Source of the DNA: Paenibacillus sp. BSR1-1
Lineage (GTDB): Bacteria; Bacillota; Bacilli; Bacillales; Cytobacillaceae
DNA: 64,000 nucleotides
Assembly: GCF_030403775.1 (NCBI RefSeq)
Contig: NZ_JAQMWQ010000004.1
Span: 1 to 64,000 of the forward strand
Direction of reading: 5' to 3'
The number at the start of each line of letters is the position of its first letter. Position 1 is the first letter of the stretch. Below the pieces are notes generated by a model. It was not told the origin of the DNA and did no database searches. It saw only the letters and a program-made list of their open reading frames with translations. The translations under genes were made by a program, and so were the position numbers. This document shows, in pieces, positions 1 to 6,160 of this stretch.

Positions 1-280
<280 letters not shown>

Positions 281-410
281 AGTTGATTAGCTCATAAAAT
301 AAAACGTTGGCTCGTTTCCAAAAGAAACGAATATTATTGTTTGTTGACGTTTTTGTTTGTTTAGTTTTCAAAGAACAATCTTCTGCACTCATTTGAGCGA
401 CAGGAAATAT

Positions 411-439
411 ATTTTATCATCTTTCTACTAAAATAACAA
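411..439 (-). promoter_or_regulatory. rRNA operon promoter P2 (sigma-A type)
   Basis: On the minus strand a -35 box TTGTTA (434-439) is separated by exactly 17 bases from a -10 box TAAAAT (411-416). It sits about 130 bases before the 16S 5' end and is the nearer of two tandem promoters, the usual arrangement of Bacillus rrn operons. Confidence 0.75.
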
Positions 440-505
440 TTATAAATTATTACCAATTTTGAAAGGAATAATAAAATTTGATACTTTTTCAAAAGCGACT
501 TTTAT

Positions 506-534
506 ATCATACCACCAGAATGGTTATCGTACAA
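506..534 (-). promoter_or_regulatory. rRNA operon promoter P1 (sigma-A type)
   Basis: On the minus strand a -35 box TTGTAC (529-534) and a -10 box TATGAT (506-511) are spaced by 17 bases. It lies 95 bases upstream of the second promoter. Tandem promoters of this spacing are common before Bacillus 16S genes. Confidence 0.7.
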
Positions 535-679
535 GTGAGACATTTTTCCAATTTCTCAGTATGAGAAACAAACCATTGTGTTATAAATTGGATGTTTTTG
601 GTCACTCGTTAATGTGACAGGAATAATAATATATCTCGTTTTAATTTTATTTTCAACAGGAAAGTATTCCCACTATCAA

Positions 680-706
680 ACTAAAAGCCCGATTTGGGCC
701 TTTAGT
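680..706 (-). terminator. Stem-loop terminator of the small peptide gene
   Basis: An inverted repeat (ACTAAAgGCCC / GGGCtTTTAGT on the minus strand, each arm with one unpaired base) lies ten bases after the stop of the 716-889 gene and is followed by a short T-rich tract. It would also shield the rRNA promoters from read-through. Confidence 0.6.
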
Positions 707-715
707 TAAATTTAT

Positions 716-889
716 TTATAATCCTCCACAAGTAGGATTAATATTTTTTTGTTGAAGGTTGTGTTTACCTTCTTCAGATTCTTCAGTTACTGATTCTAAT
801 CCATATCCTGTTGAGCTAATTTCTAAAGATTCTTTACTCCCTTTATTAATTATAGAAAAATTATCTTCTTCCTTATTTATAGTTGACAT
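716..889 (-). CDS. Orphan 57-residue peptide ending in NPTCGGL
   Basis: A 58-codon reading frame starts with ATG eight bases after a strong ribosome site (GAGGTGATCCT-ATG) and is closed by its own terminator at 680-706. The product is acidic and polar for its first 40 residues (many Glu, Ser, Lys, Asn), has no hydrophobic signal peptide, and ends in NPTCGGL with a single cysteine five residues from the C-terminus. That layout, a charged leader and a short Cys/Gly tail, recalls ribosomally made, modified peptides or small signalling peptides. I do not recognise the family, and no export or modification gene adjoins it; the only enzyme nearby is the methyltransferase at 1523-2134 on the other strand, beyond an IS remnant. 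Confidence 0.65.
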   Translation of the reverse strand: MSTINKEEDNFSIINKGSKESLEISSTGYGLESVTEESEEGKHNLQQKNINPTCGGL

Positions 890-1162
890 AGGATCACCTC
901 ATTGTAAATTTTCATTGGTATCATGTTTTTTGTTCCTGGGTATTTCATACTTGTCACTTTTCCCACATTTACCGCTTAAAGATCCAAGTGTATAATAGTT
1001 TACCTTTTTAAATAAAGACTATGTTAAAGGTAACTGTTTATTTTTGATACTTGCCAAATTCTTGATAAAATCATGCAAGAACGAATGTTCTTGAGGTAAT
1101 CAAGGTGAACACAGTGTTCAGTAACTTGTTAAGGTATATCGACAAATTACCCCCATACCAAA
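890..1162. other. Intergenic stretch without a recognisable gene
   Basis: No supported gene. It holds the upstream region of the peptide gene and a perfect palindrome CAAGAACGAATGTTCTTG at 1076-1093, followed by a second short one (GAACACAGTGTTC). They may belong to the degenerate IS remnant that follows. Confidence 0.4.
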
Positions 1163-1440
1163 ATGAACAAGTTCTATCAATGGGGTAAACGCTATAATGA
1201 ACCTTCCTCCTCTGCTGGTGTTCGTTTAATCAATGAAATGTCCAATGAAAAAGTGCTTGTAACCGATGCATGGAGGGCATACAAAACCTATGCAAAAGAA
1301 AAGGGTTTGGCATTATTGGATAAAATCAGACGATTGTAAACACGTTACTAAGGGCTTGTATCACATTAAAAATGTTAATGGTCTCCATTCTCGTTTAAAA
1401 CGATGGATAGGGCGCTTTAAAGGTGTATTAGTTGAATTGT
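1163..1440 (+). pseudogene. IS1595-family transposase remnant
   Basis: Two fragments in different frames resemble the C-terminal half of IS1595-type DDE transposases. The first (1163-1339) reads MNKFYQWGKRYNE and then VLVTDAWRAYKTYAKEKGL before a stop; the second (about 1355-1435) reads GLYHIKNVNGLHSRLKRWIG, matching the family's HxxNxxHSRLKxWxxRFxGV block. The N-terminal catalytic region is missing, and stops and a frame change separate the pieces, so the element is dead. No clear terminal inverted repeats were found. Confidence 0.65.
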
Positions 1441-1522
1441 GATATGCAGAATCGCATCCTAAATAATGACAAGTTTTTTTAGTGTATAGGTTTGTTTATT
1501 AAGCCTGATTGGAGAGATAATA

Positions 1523-2134
1523 ATGGGAAATACTGATAAGTTTGAAATGATAGCTAATAAATATGACACTCCTGAAAGAATCCAAATTGCAAAGATTTCA
1601 TCAGATGCCATCCGTAATTATTTAGTTGACGCTAAAAGTAAGAATGCTATTGATTTTGGGTGTGGAACTGGACTTGTCGGAATGAACTTGTTAAACGAGT
1701 TTAATTCTATGCTTTTTCTGGATACGTCACAAAACATGATTAATCAAATAAAGCAAAAAATAAATAATTTTAATATTCATAATATAGGTACATTATGCTT
1801 TGATATTGAAAAGGAAAGTCTATCGGATTTACATGCCGATTATATTTTTATGGCTCAGGTTCTTCTCCATATTCATGATGTTGAATTAGTTTTATCAAGA
1901 TTATTTGATGTTCTTGATGAAGGAGGACATCTACTGGTCGTAGATTTTAATAAAAATGAAAAAATAATTTCAGATATTGTTCATAACGGATTTAATCCAG
2001 AAGAGCTAACCGGCATTATGACTAAAATAGGGTATAGGGATATTCAATTCAAAACTTTTTATACAGGAAATAAAATATTCATGGGACAAGATGCGTCTAT
2101 GTTTATTCTTGATTCAAAAAAGGGGCATAGGTAA
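1523..2134 (+). CDS. Class I SAM-dependent methyltransferase
   Basis: The 203-residue protein has the Rossmann methyltransferase motif I (IDFGCGTGLVG, residues 43-53), an acidic residue closing the second strand (FLDTSQNM) and a motif IV-like segment (ADYIFMAQVLLHI). It should transfer a methyl group from S-adenosylmethionine to an unknown acceptor. A GGAGAG ribosome site precedes the ATG. The gene is single, follows an IS remnant and is very AT-rich, so recent transfer is possible. The bidirectional hairpin at 2166-2206 ends it. Substrate unknown. Confidence 0.85.
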   Translation: MGNTDKFEMIANKYDTPERIQIAKISSDAIRNYLVDAKSKNAIDFGCGTGLVGMNLLNEFNSMLFLDTSQNMINQIKQKINNFNIHNIGTLCFDIEKESLSDLHADYIFMAQVLLHIHDVELVLSRLFDVLDEGGHLLVVDFNKNEKIISDIVHNGFNPEELTGIMTKIGYRDIQFKTFYTGNKIFMGQDASMFILDSKKGHR

Positions 2135-2165
2135 AGGTGTGACATGGAAATTTCTTATACAAAAG

Positions 2166-2206
2166 AAAAGCGCTAAACTCAAATAAAGATAGAGTTTAGC
2201 GCTTTT
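2166..2206. terminator. Bidirectional terminator, end of tRNA array and methyltransferase gene
   Basis: A perfect 15-bp inverted repeat (AAAAGCGCTAAACTC and its complement) with an 11-base loop is flanked by A-rich and T-rich tracts, so it can stop transcription from both sides. The same stem core and preceding A-rich flank recur at 3398-3425 at the other end of the tRNA array. Confidence 0.85.
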
Positions 2207-2220
2207 CTCTTTTTGTCTAT

Positions 2221-2299
2221 GTAATAGTCCACACAATTTCACTAGTTATGGCTGCTGCATTCCTGCCCTGACCAAGTTCCTAGTGTCCTTGTTGGACTA
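2221..2299 (-). ncRNA. ffs: Compact signal recognition particle RNA (small bacterial type)
   Basis: On the minus strand, directly after tRNA-Asn, a hairpin RNA of about 80 bases closes with an 8-bp stem (ATAGTCCA / TGGACTAT) and an inner CACTAG / CTAGTG stem. Its tip carries the SRP domain IV signature: GGTCAGG, then a GGAA tetraloop closed by GCA/TGC, then AGCAGCC. These are the residues bound by the Ffh M domain. There is no room for an Alu domain, which most Bacillaceae SRP RNAs have, so this is a short form. The terminator at 2166-2206 follows at once. It could be a functional short SRP RNA or a decayed or acquired copy. Confidence 0.65.
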
Positions 2300-2302
2300 T
2301 GA

Positions 2303-2374
2303 CTCCGCAGGTAGGACTCGAACCTACGACCGATCGGTTAACAGCCGATAGCTCTACCGCTGAGCTACTGCGGA
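2303..2374 (-). tRNA. tRNA-Asn (GTT)
   Basis: A complete cloverleaf with acceptor TCCGCAG / CTGCGGA and anticodon loop CTGTTAA (anticodon GTT). CCA is not encoded, unlike most of the other tRNAs of this array. Last tRNA of the array, 3 bases before the SRP-like RNA. Confidence 0.95.
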
Positions 2375-2491
2375 ATAATTATATTAATCCCTAATCCTTA
2401 ACTTGTTAGAAGCATGTCCCCGCCTCAGTAAGTAACGCAGGAAGCGGCTTGGCGTGTACAACTCCCAGCCAATTCAAGATGCTTCGCTCGT

Positions 2492-2518
2492 CTCTACCGC
2501 TGAGCTACTGCGGAATAA
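2492..2518 (-). pseudogene. Truncated tRNA-Asn 5' fragment
   Basis: These 27 bases repeat exactly the acceptor strand and D-arm of the intact tRNA-Asn (2352-2378), including the flanking TTATT side, and then diverge. Only the first third of a tRNA is present. The two copies are direct repeats about 140 bases apart, and the spacer can form stem-loops (for example GAAGCAT / ATGCTTC). It may be a duplication or deletion scar in the array. Confidence 0.8.
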
Positions 2519-2530
2519 AAAAATAGTGAA

Positions 2531-2604
2531 TGGAGCGGGTGATGAGAATCGAACTCACAACATCAGCTTGGAAGGCTGAGGTTTTACCACTAAACTACAC
2601 CCGC
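2531..2604 (-). tRNA. tRNA-Gly (TCC)
   Basis: A full cloverleaf with acceptor GCGGGTG / CACCCGC, anticodon loop CTTCCAA (TCC) and an encoded 3' CCA. Part of the minus-strand tRNA array. Confidence 0.96.
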
Positions 2605-2610
2605 ATTATA

Positions 2611-2687
2611 TGGGGCGGCTGATGGGAATCGAACCCACGAATGTCGGAACCACAATCCGATGCGTTAACCACTTCGCCACAGCCGCC
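2611..2687 (-). tRNA. tRNA-His (GTG)
   Basis: A full cloverleaf with anticodon loop TTGTGGT (GTG). It has the extra 5' G opposite C73 typical of tRNA-His and an encoded CCA. Part of the array. Confidence 0.96.
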
Positions 2688-2707
2688 ATGATTATATTAT
2701 TAATTAG

Positions 2708-2784
2708 TGGCGCGCCCGAAAGGAGTCGAACCCATAACCTTTTGATCCGTAGTCAAACGCTCTATCCAATTGAGCTACGGGCGC
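2708..2784 (-). tRNA. tRNA-Arg (ACG)
   Basis: A full cloverleaf with acceptor GCGCCCG / CGGGCGC, anticodon loop CTACGGA (ACG, expected to be edited to ICG) and an encoded CCA. Confidence 0.96.
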
Positions 2785-2824
2785 ATAATATTGAATGTTA
2801 ACCGGTACGGTAGTCATATTTTTA

Positions 2825-2916
2825 TGGAGGAGAGCAAGGGATTCGAACCCTTGAGACAGGGTTACCCGCCTACACGATTTCCAATCGTGCTCCTTCGGCC
2901 ACTCGGACAGCTCTCC
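2825..2916 (-). tRNA. tRNA-Ser (GGA)
   Basis: A class II tRNA with a long variable arm, acceptor GGAGAGC / GCTCTCC, anticodon GGA and an encoded CCA. Part of the array. Confidence 0.96.
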
Positions 2917-2990
2917 ATTATTAAAATCTTGCCTTTAGGAATTCCAACGACCGATTTCTACAGCAGAACAACATCTAAAAAATAATTAAT

Positions 2991-3075
2991 TGGTGCGGGT
3001 GAAGGGAGTCGAACCCCCACGCCCTAAGGCGCCAGATCCTAAGTCTGGTGCGTCTGCCAATTCCGCCACACCCGC
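2991..3075 (-). tRNA. tRNA-Leu (TAG)
   Basis: A class II tRNA with acceptor GCGGGTG / CACCCGC, anticodon loop CTTAGGA (TAG), a variable arm and an encoded CCA. Confidence 0.96.
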
Positions 3076-3099
3076 AAATAAGTTGTTGTAAAACTGAAA

Positions 3100-3190
3100 T
3101 GGCAGAGAAGAAGGGATTTGAACCCTCGCGCCGGTTTCCCGACCTACACCCTTAGCAGGGGCGCCTCTTCAGCCTCTTGAGTACTTCTCT
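3100..3190 (-). tRNA. tRNA-Ser (GCT)
   Basis: A class II tRNA with anticodon GCT, a long variable arm and an encoded CCA. The acceptor begins with an A-T pair (AGAGAAG / CTTCTCT), whereas the usual Bacillus tRNA-Ser(GCT) begins GGAGAAG. First tRNA of the array. Confidence 0.95.
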
Positions 3191-3583
3191 GTATTAAAAT
3201 CATGCAAAGTTCCGTTAGGAGCTTATGTAAGAAATATACCATCTATCCAAATTGGAAGATAGCTGTAAATTTTGGTAGTTCAAAAGTCCTGGTTTATCCC
3301 ATTTATGATTCTGGTATCTAATATTCGAAGCAGTATATTAAATATCTTCTATTATTTATAAGGCACTGTATCAAATTGTTAGAACCAAAAGAAAAAAGCT
3401 AAACTCTGTTACGTTTGAGTTTAGCAACCTTATTATCTTGTTATGTATCTGGGTAGGCGTATTTTCATCCATTTTTTTCACTTCCCAACCACATGATTGG
3501 AAACGCTGGAATTAAACTACTAAAGATTTATCTTGTTAATCCTGTTATAGTATTCATTGTCGCTTCTGAACCAAATGAAACAA
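3191..3583. other. Spacer between tRNA array and RNase P RNA
   Basis: About 390 bases with no supported gene. It must hold the tRNA-array promoter (minus) and the RNase P RNA promoter (plus), but I could not pick out a convincing pair of boxes for either. The hairpin at 3398-3425 is the only clear structure. Confidence 0.5.
3398..3425. terminator. Hairpin repeating the terminator stem at 2166-2206
   Basis: GCTAAACTC and GAGTTTAGC flank a 10-base loop, preceded by an A-rich run. The stem and its A-rich left flank match the terminator that ends the tRNA array, so the array is bracketed by two copies. Confidence 0.6.
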
Positions 3584-3980
3584 CATGAAATGGTGAGTAG
3601 TCGCGGTTCCTTTACGGAGCTGAGGAAAGTCCAGGCTCGCACAGTGCTGAGATGCCTGTAGTGTTCGTGCCATCTGCAAGGGTGGGCAGTCGATTAATAG
3701 TTTCGGCTGACGGCGGTGAAATCATGCTAAGTCCTCCGGGATATGCTGAGATTAACCTGAAAGTGCCACAGTGACGATGCTTTTCTGGAAACGGAAAAGG
3801 TGGAACGGGTAAACCCCACGAGCGAGCAACCCAAATTTAGGTAGGGGCATCATCCTGCGGGAAATGAACCTAACGGATGAATCGGTCACTGGCCGATAGA
3901 TAGATGACTACACTTCTCGTACGAGGTTTGCTGCCGATTGAAGTACGGAAGGACAGAACCTGGCTTACAGCCATTTCATG
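3584..3980 (+). ncRNA. rnpB: RNase P RNA, class B
   Basis: The catalytic RNA of RNase P, which trims tRNA 5' leaders. P1 is formed by CATGAAATGG (3584-3593) and CCATTTCATG (3971-3980). The conserved P4 strand GAGGAAAGTCC, the GCTCGCACAGTGCTGAGATG block, GAAAGTGCCACAGTGACG, GGTAAACCCC and the closing GATAGATGA and GGCTTACAG elements are all present in order. Length and layout fit the Bacillus (class B) type, although several helices differ from the common Bacillus form. A terminator follows at 4028-4073. The neighbour is a globin gene, not the gpsB/ypsC pair that flanks rnpB in B. subtilis. Confidence 0.95.
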
Positions 3981-4027
3981 AGCATGTGATCGTTTTAGAA
4001 GCATTAAATATAAACGTAAAACTTATT

Positions 4028-4073
4028 AATAATCCACCTGAGTCATTAACTCGCGGGTGGATTATTTTTTTTA
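4028..4073 (+). terminator. Terminator of RNase P RNA
   Basis: AATAATCCACC pairs with GGGTGGATTATT and is followed by eight T residues. It ends RNase P RNA and faces the convergent globin gene. Confidence 0.9.
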
Positions 4074-4088
4074 ATCTTTTCAAAAAGC

Positions 4089-4445
4089 TTATTTTAATAT
4101 CTTTTTTAACAAAATATCTACCTTTTCAATAAGATGCTCTTTTACATCACGATCCAAGTCCATTTCATCCATGGTCTCTTTCATTTTGCCAAACCAGACC
4201 TCGGCCCTTTCTGGACCTATTTTGAACGGATGTCTTTCCCTTACTTGTGATTCCTGCTTACTTTGTTCCTGTGCTGACTCATCAGAAACTAACCGGTTTA
4301 TAAATACTCTTTGCCGATTTTTCAACAATTCAATATCCACGTTTCTTCCTTTAAACATGTTTACATAATAGGAATCCTTTAGTAACTTATCGTAAAAGCG
4401 GTCTACCAACTCATTCACTTTTGTCTGTTCTAAAATTACAGCCAT
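4089..4445 (-). CDS. Truncated (2-on-2) hemoglobin, group II-like
   Basis: The 118-residue protein fits the truncated hemoglobin fold: an N-terminal RFYDKLLKDSYYVNMFKG helix pair, and RHPFKIGPERAEVWFGKM, in which His72 aligns with the proximal heme ligand in the family's R-H-x-P-F-x-I-G-P block. Such proteins bind oxygen or nitric oxide in the cytoplasm. The segment between residues 52 and 68 is polar and shortened relative to typical group II members. A -10 box (TATAAT, 4489-4494) and an FNR-type palindrome (4516-4531) upstream suggest induction under low oxygen or nitrosative stress. The gene is single and convergent to RNase P RNA. Confidence 0.8.
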   Translation of the reverse strand: MAVILEQTKVNELVDRFYDKLLKDSYYVNMFKGRNVDIELLKNRQRVFINRLVSDESAQEQSKQESQVRERHPFKIGPERAEVWFGKMKETMDEMDLDRDVKEHLIEKVDILLKKILK

Positions 4446-4488
4446 GAATTATTCCCTCTTTTTCCTATAAAGTGTAGTTTCTAATATG

Positions 4489-4531
4489 ATTATAGTGCAA
4501 ACTACAGTTCTTTATTGTGATTAACATCACG
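4489..4531 (-). promoter_or_regulatory. FNR/CRP-type site and -10 box before the globin gene
   Basis: TGTGA-TTAACA-TCACG (4516-4531) is a one-mismatch match to the Bacillus Fnr consensus TGTGA-N6-TCACA. A TATAAT -10 box is at 4489-4494. A start about 7 bases beyond that box puts the palindrome centre near -41.5, the position used by class II activators. Confidence 0.6.
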
Positions 4532-4584
4532 TTTTAAAGGCAAGTTCAAGAGAGAATCTCAAATATATACTAGAACATACATTT

Positions 4585-4728
4585 TTATTTAGCTTTATTA
4601 GTATTTTGTTTATTAATTTTTTCTGTTAAATTTGATGCAGTTAAATCATTGCTTGTTATATTTTCAATTGCCTGCCCCACTGTGTTTGTGGTGTTCAATT
4701 TATGCTCTGGAATTCGTTGGTTTTTCAT
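4585..4728 (-). CDS. Small hypothetical protein (47 aa)
   Basis: A 48-codon frame starting MKNQRIPEHKLN, rich in Asn, Thr and Lys, without membrane segments. An AAAGGA ribosome site lies 13 bases before the ATG, rather far. It follows another short gene on the same strand (4799-4969), and both resemble small sporulation-associated proteins in size and hydrophilic composition. I do not recognise the family. Weak start signals make it less certain than its neighbour. Confidence 0.4.
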   Translation of the reverse strand: MKNQRIPEHKLNTTNTVGQAIENITSNDLTASNLTEKINKQNTNKAK

Positions 4729-4798
4729 GGATAATTTGTTGTCCTTTCAATATCTTTTTTTATATACGTAAATAGTTTTATTAACTTTAAGGTCAACA

Positions 4799-4969
4799 CT
4801 ACTGCCCTTCTTCCCCCACTACGGTATTACCAATCCTCGGTTTTTGAGCCTGCTCCTTGTCGTCAGAATTCCAATTAAAACCTGCTTCAGTAGAACCAGT
4901 TGAAAGTAGTGGCTGCTCCATACCGCTCGGGTCCGGAGAATTTTCGGGTTTATTGTCCTCATTTAACAT
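4799..4969 (-). CDS. Small hypothetical protein (56 aa)
   Basis: A 57-codon frame starting MLNEDNKPENSPDPSGMEQP, preceded by a strong GGAGG ribosome site 8 bases before the ATG. The product is hydrophilic and acidic, with Pro, Gly and Asn, and has no signal peptide or membrane segment. It is probably the first gene of a two-gene unit with 4585-4728 and diverges from the sspH gene at 5091. Family unknown. Confidence 0.6.
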   Translation of the reverse strand: MLNEDNKPENSPDPSGMEQPLLSTGSTEAGFNWNSDDKEQAQKPRIGNTVVGEEGQ

Positions 4970-5090
4970 TTGAATCCTCCATTTAACACAAATTTATCAT
5001 ATTTTGTGTTAAATACTGTTCCTTATACGGAATATGATTTTACTTATATTGTTGAAACAAATTTGGAAAAATAACTTTGAGGTGAAAATA

Positions 5091-5270
5091 ATGAACCTAA
5101 ATAGAGTGAAAGAGATTTTTGCAGCAGATGAAGAGATTTCCGTTAAATATCATGGCATTCCAGTATGGATCGAAAGCATTCAAGATACAACTGGCATGGC
5201 ATTGGTCACTCAAAGAGGAACCCACGATGAGAAACGTCTCGTCCCAATAGATGGTTTGGAAGAAGAGTAA
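5091..5270 (+). CDS. sspH: Small acid-soluble spore protein, H type
   Basis: The 59-residue product MNLNRVKEIFAADEEISVKY... fits the SspH family (R-x-K-E-I near the start, V-x-Y-x-G-x-P-V-W-I-E in the middle, acidic tail). These proteins are made in the forespore and stored in the spore core. The start at 5091 is chosen because GAGGTG lies 8 bases before it and because the family begins here; an in-frame upstream ATG at 5034 adds unrelated residues. A stem-loop terminator follows at 5328-5362. Confidence 0.88.
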   Translation: MNLNRVKEIFAADEEISVKYHGIPVWIESIQDTTGMALVTQRGTHDEKRLVPIDGLEEE

Positions 5271-5327
5271 ATCAGCCAAATTCATATATGAGTCAACCAA
5301 GCGGCGATGAATTCGATGCACTAATGC

Positions 5328-5362
5328 TTGAAAAGGGAACCTGCAATGGGCTCCCTCTTTTC
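5328..5362 (+). terminator. Terminator after sspH
   Basis: GAAAAGGGAACC pairs imperfectly with GGGCTCCCTCTTTTC across a short loop, ending in a T-rich tract. Confidence 0.6.
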
Positions 5363-5391
5363 ATCACTTATATAGTAGTCCTTTTTTTCCA

Positions 5392-5820
5392 TTAAATAAT
5401 TTTTCCTTGAAATTGGTCATATTTTTTCATTTCATCGAGGGTCTCTTCTATTTCCGTGATAAAATGATCAAATAGTCGATGATTCCCTGATTCGATAAAG
5501 TTTTGTTTATCAATGGAATTAAGTAAAGCAATTACCCCTTTAAACTTTAAATCATCAAAAAATGGGATTTGGCTTTCCCCTATAATATCACCTTTTACTT
5601 CTAACTTCCCAAGGTCATTTTCTAGCTGAAATGTGACTTTTTGAGTATTTTCAATGTTCAATTTCAGTTGCCCCTTTTTTTGTTCTTCGTTACAAATATT
5701 ATCGTGCCTTAAATATATTAACTGATTCAAAAAGTAGGAACTAAAAAAACCGAACATGCAGCAACATGGCTCGGTCCATACATAACGGTTCCTTTTAGTT
5801 TCAGTTAAAACTCTTCCCAT
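5392..5820 (-). CDS. Hypothetical protein (142 aa)
   Basis: The first 50 residues contain a cluster EPCCCMFGFFSSYFL, three adjacent cysteines before a short hydrophobic stretch. The rest is hydrophilic and seems to alternate beta strands (QKVTFQLENDLGKLEVKGDI) with a C-terminal helix (FDHFITEIEETLDEMKKY). The start overlaps the last 20 bases of the DUF1904 gene with no clear ribosome site, so translation may be coupled or begin further in. I do not recognise the family. Confidence 0.55.
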   Translation of the reverse strand: MGRVLTETKRNRYVWTEPCCCMFGFFSSYFLNQLIYLRHDNICNEEQKKGQLKLNIENTQKVTFQLENDLGKLEVKGDIIGESQIPFFDDLKFKGVIALLNSIDKQNFIESGNHRLFDHFITEIEETLDEMKKYDQFQGKII

Positions 5821-6130
5821 TCAAATAATAAGCTGACTCCTTAAATGTACTAAAGGCAACTTCTACCTCTGGAATATCAAGCGATTGGACTTGTTTCGTG
5901 ACAATCCCCGCAAATTGGTCTCGAACTTCCTGGCCTCTTTCAAACCATTTAACTTCAATAAACGGAAATCCAGGTACCTCGTCATTATTAAAGACAAAGG
6001 TAGAGTTAACCACCTCTAACGTAAAATTGTCTGTTCCACAATCACAAAGTTCAGCTAATTCCTTTACTAATGGTCGGCTGACTGTTTTAACCTGTTCTAC
6101 GGAAAGCCCTCTCATAAATAAATGCGGCAC
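5801..6130 (-). CDS. DUF1904 family protein (tautomerase-like)
   Basis: The 109-residue protein begins MPHLFMRGLSVEQVKTVS, typical of DUF1904, whose members look like 4-oxalocrotonate tautomerase/MIF-type folds with the N-terminal proline (Pro2). Other family blocks are LAELCDCGTDNFTLEVVNST and FPFIEVKWFERGQ. The biochemical role is not established. The gene follows the flavin oxidoreductase operon on the same strand, 30 bases downstream, so it may be co-transcribed. Confidence 0.75.
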   Translation of the reverse strand: MPHLFMRGLSVEQVKTVSRPLVKELAELCDCGTDNFTLEVVNSTFVFNNDEVPGFPFIEVKWFERGQEVRDQFAGIVTKQVQSLDIPEVEVAFSTFKESAYYLNGKSFN

Positions 6131-6160
6131 TCTATTTTCCTCCTATGCTTTTAAATAAAT

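Noticed and set aside
1076-1093. Palindrome CAAGAACGAATGTTCTTG as a LexA site
   Set aside because: The outer C and G of the Bacillus SOS consensus are replaced and no damage-response gene is adjacent; it may belong to the IS remnant.
5034-5270. 78-residue form of the spore protein starting at 5034
   Set aside because: The first 19 residues are unlike the SspH family, and a good ribosome site precedes the inner ATG at 5091.
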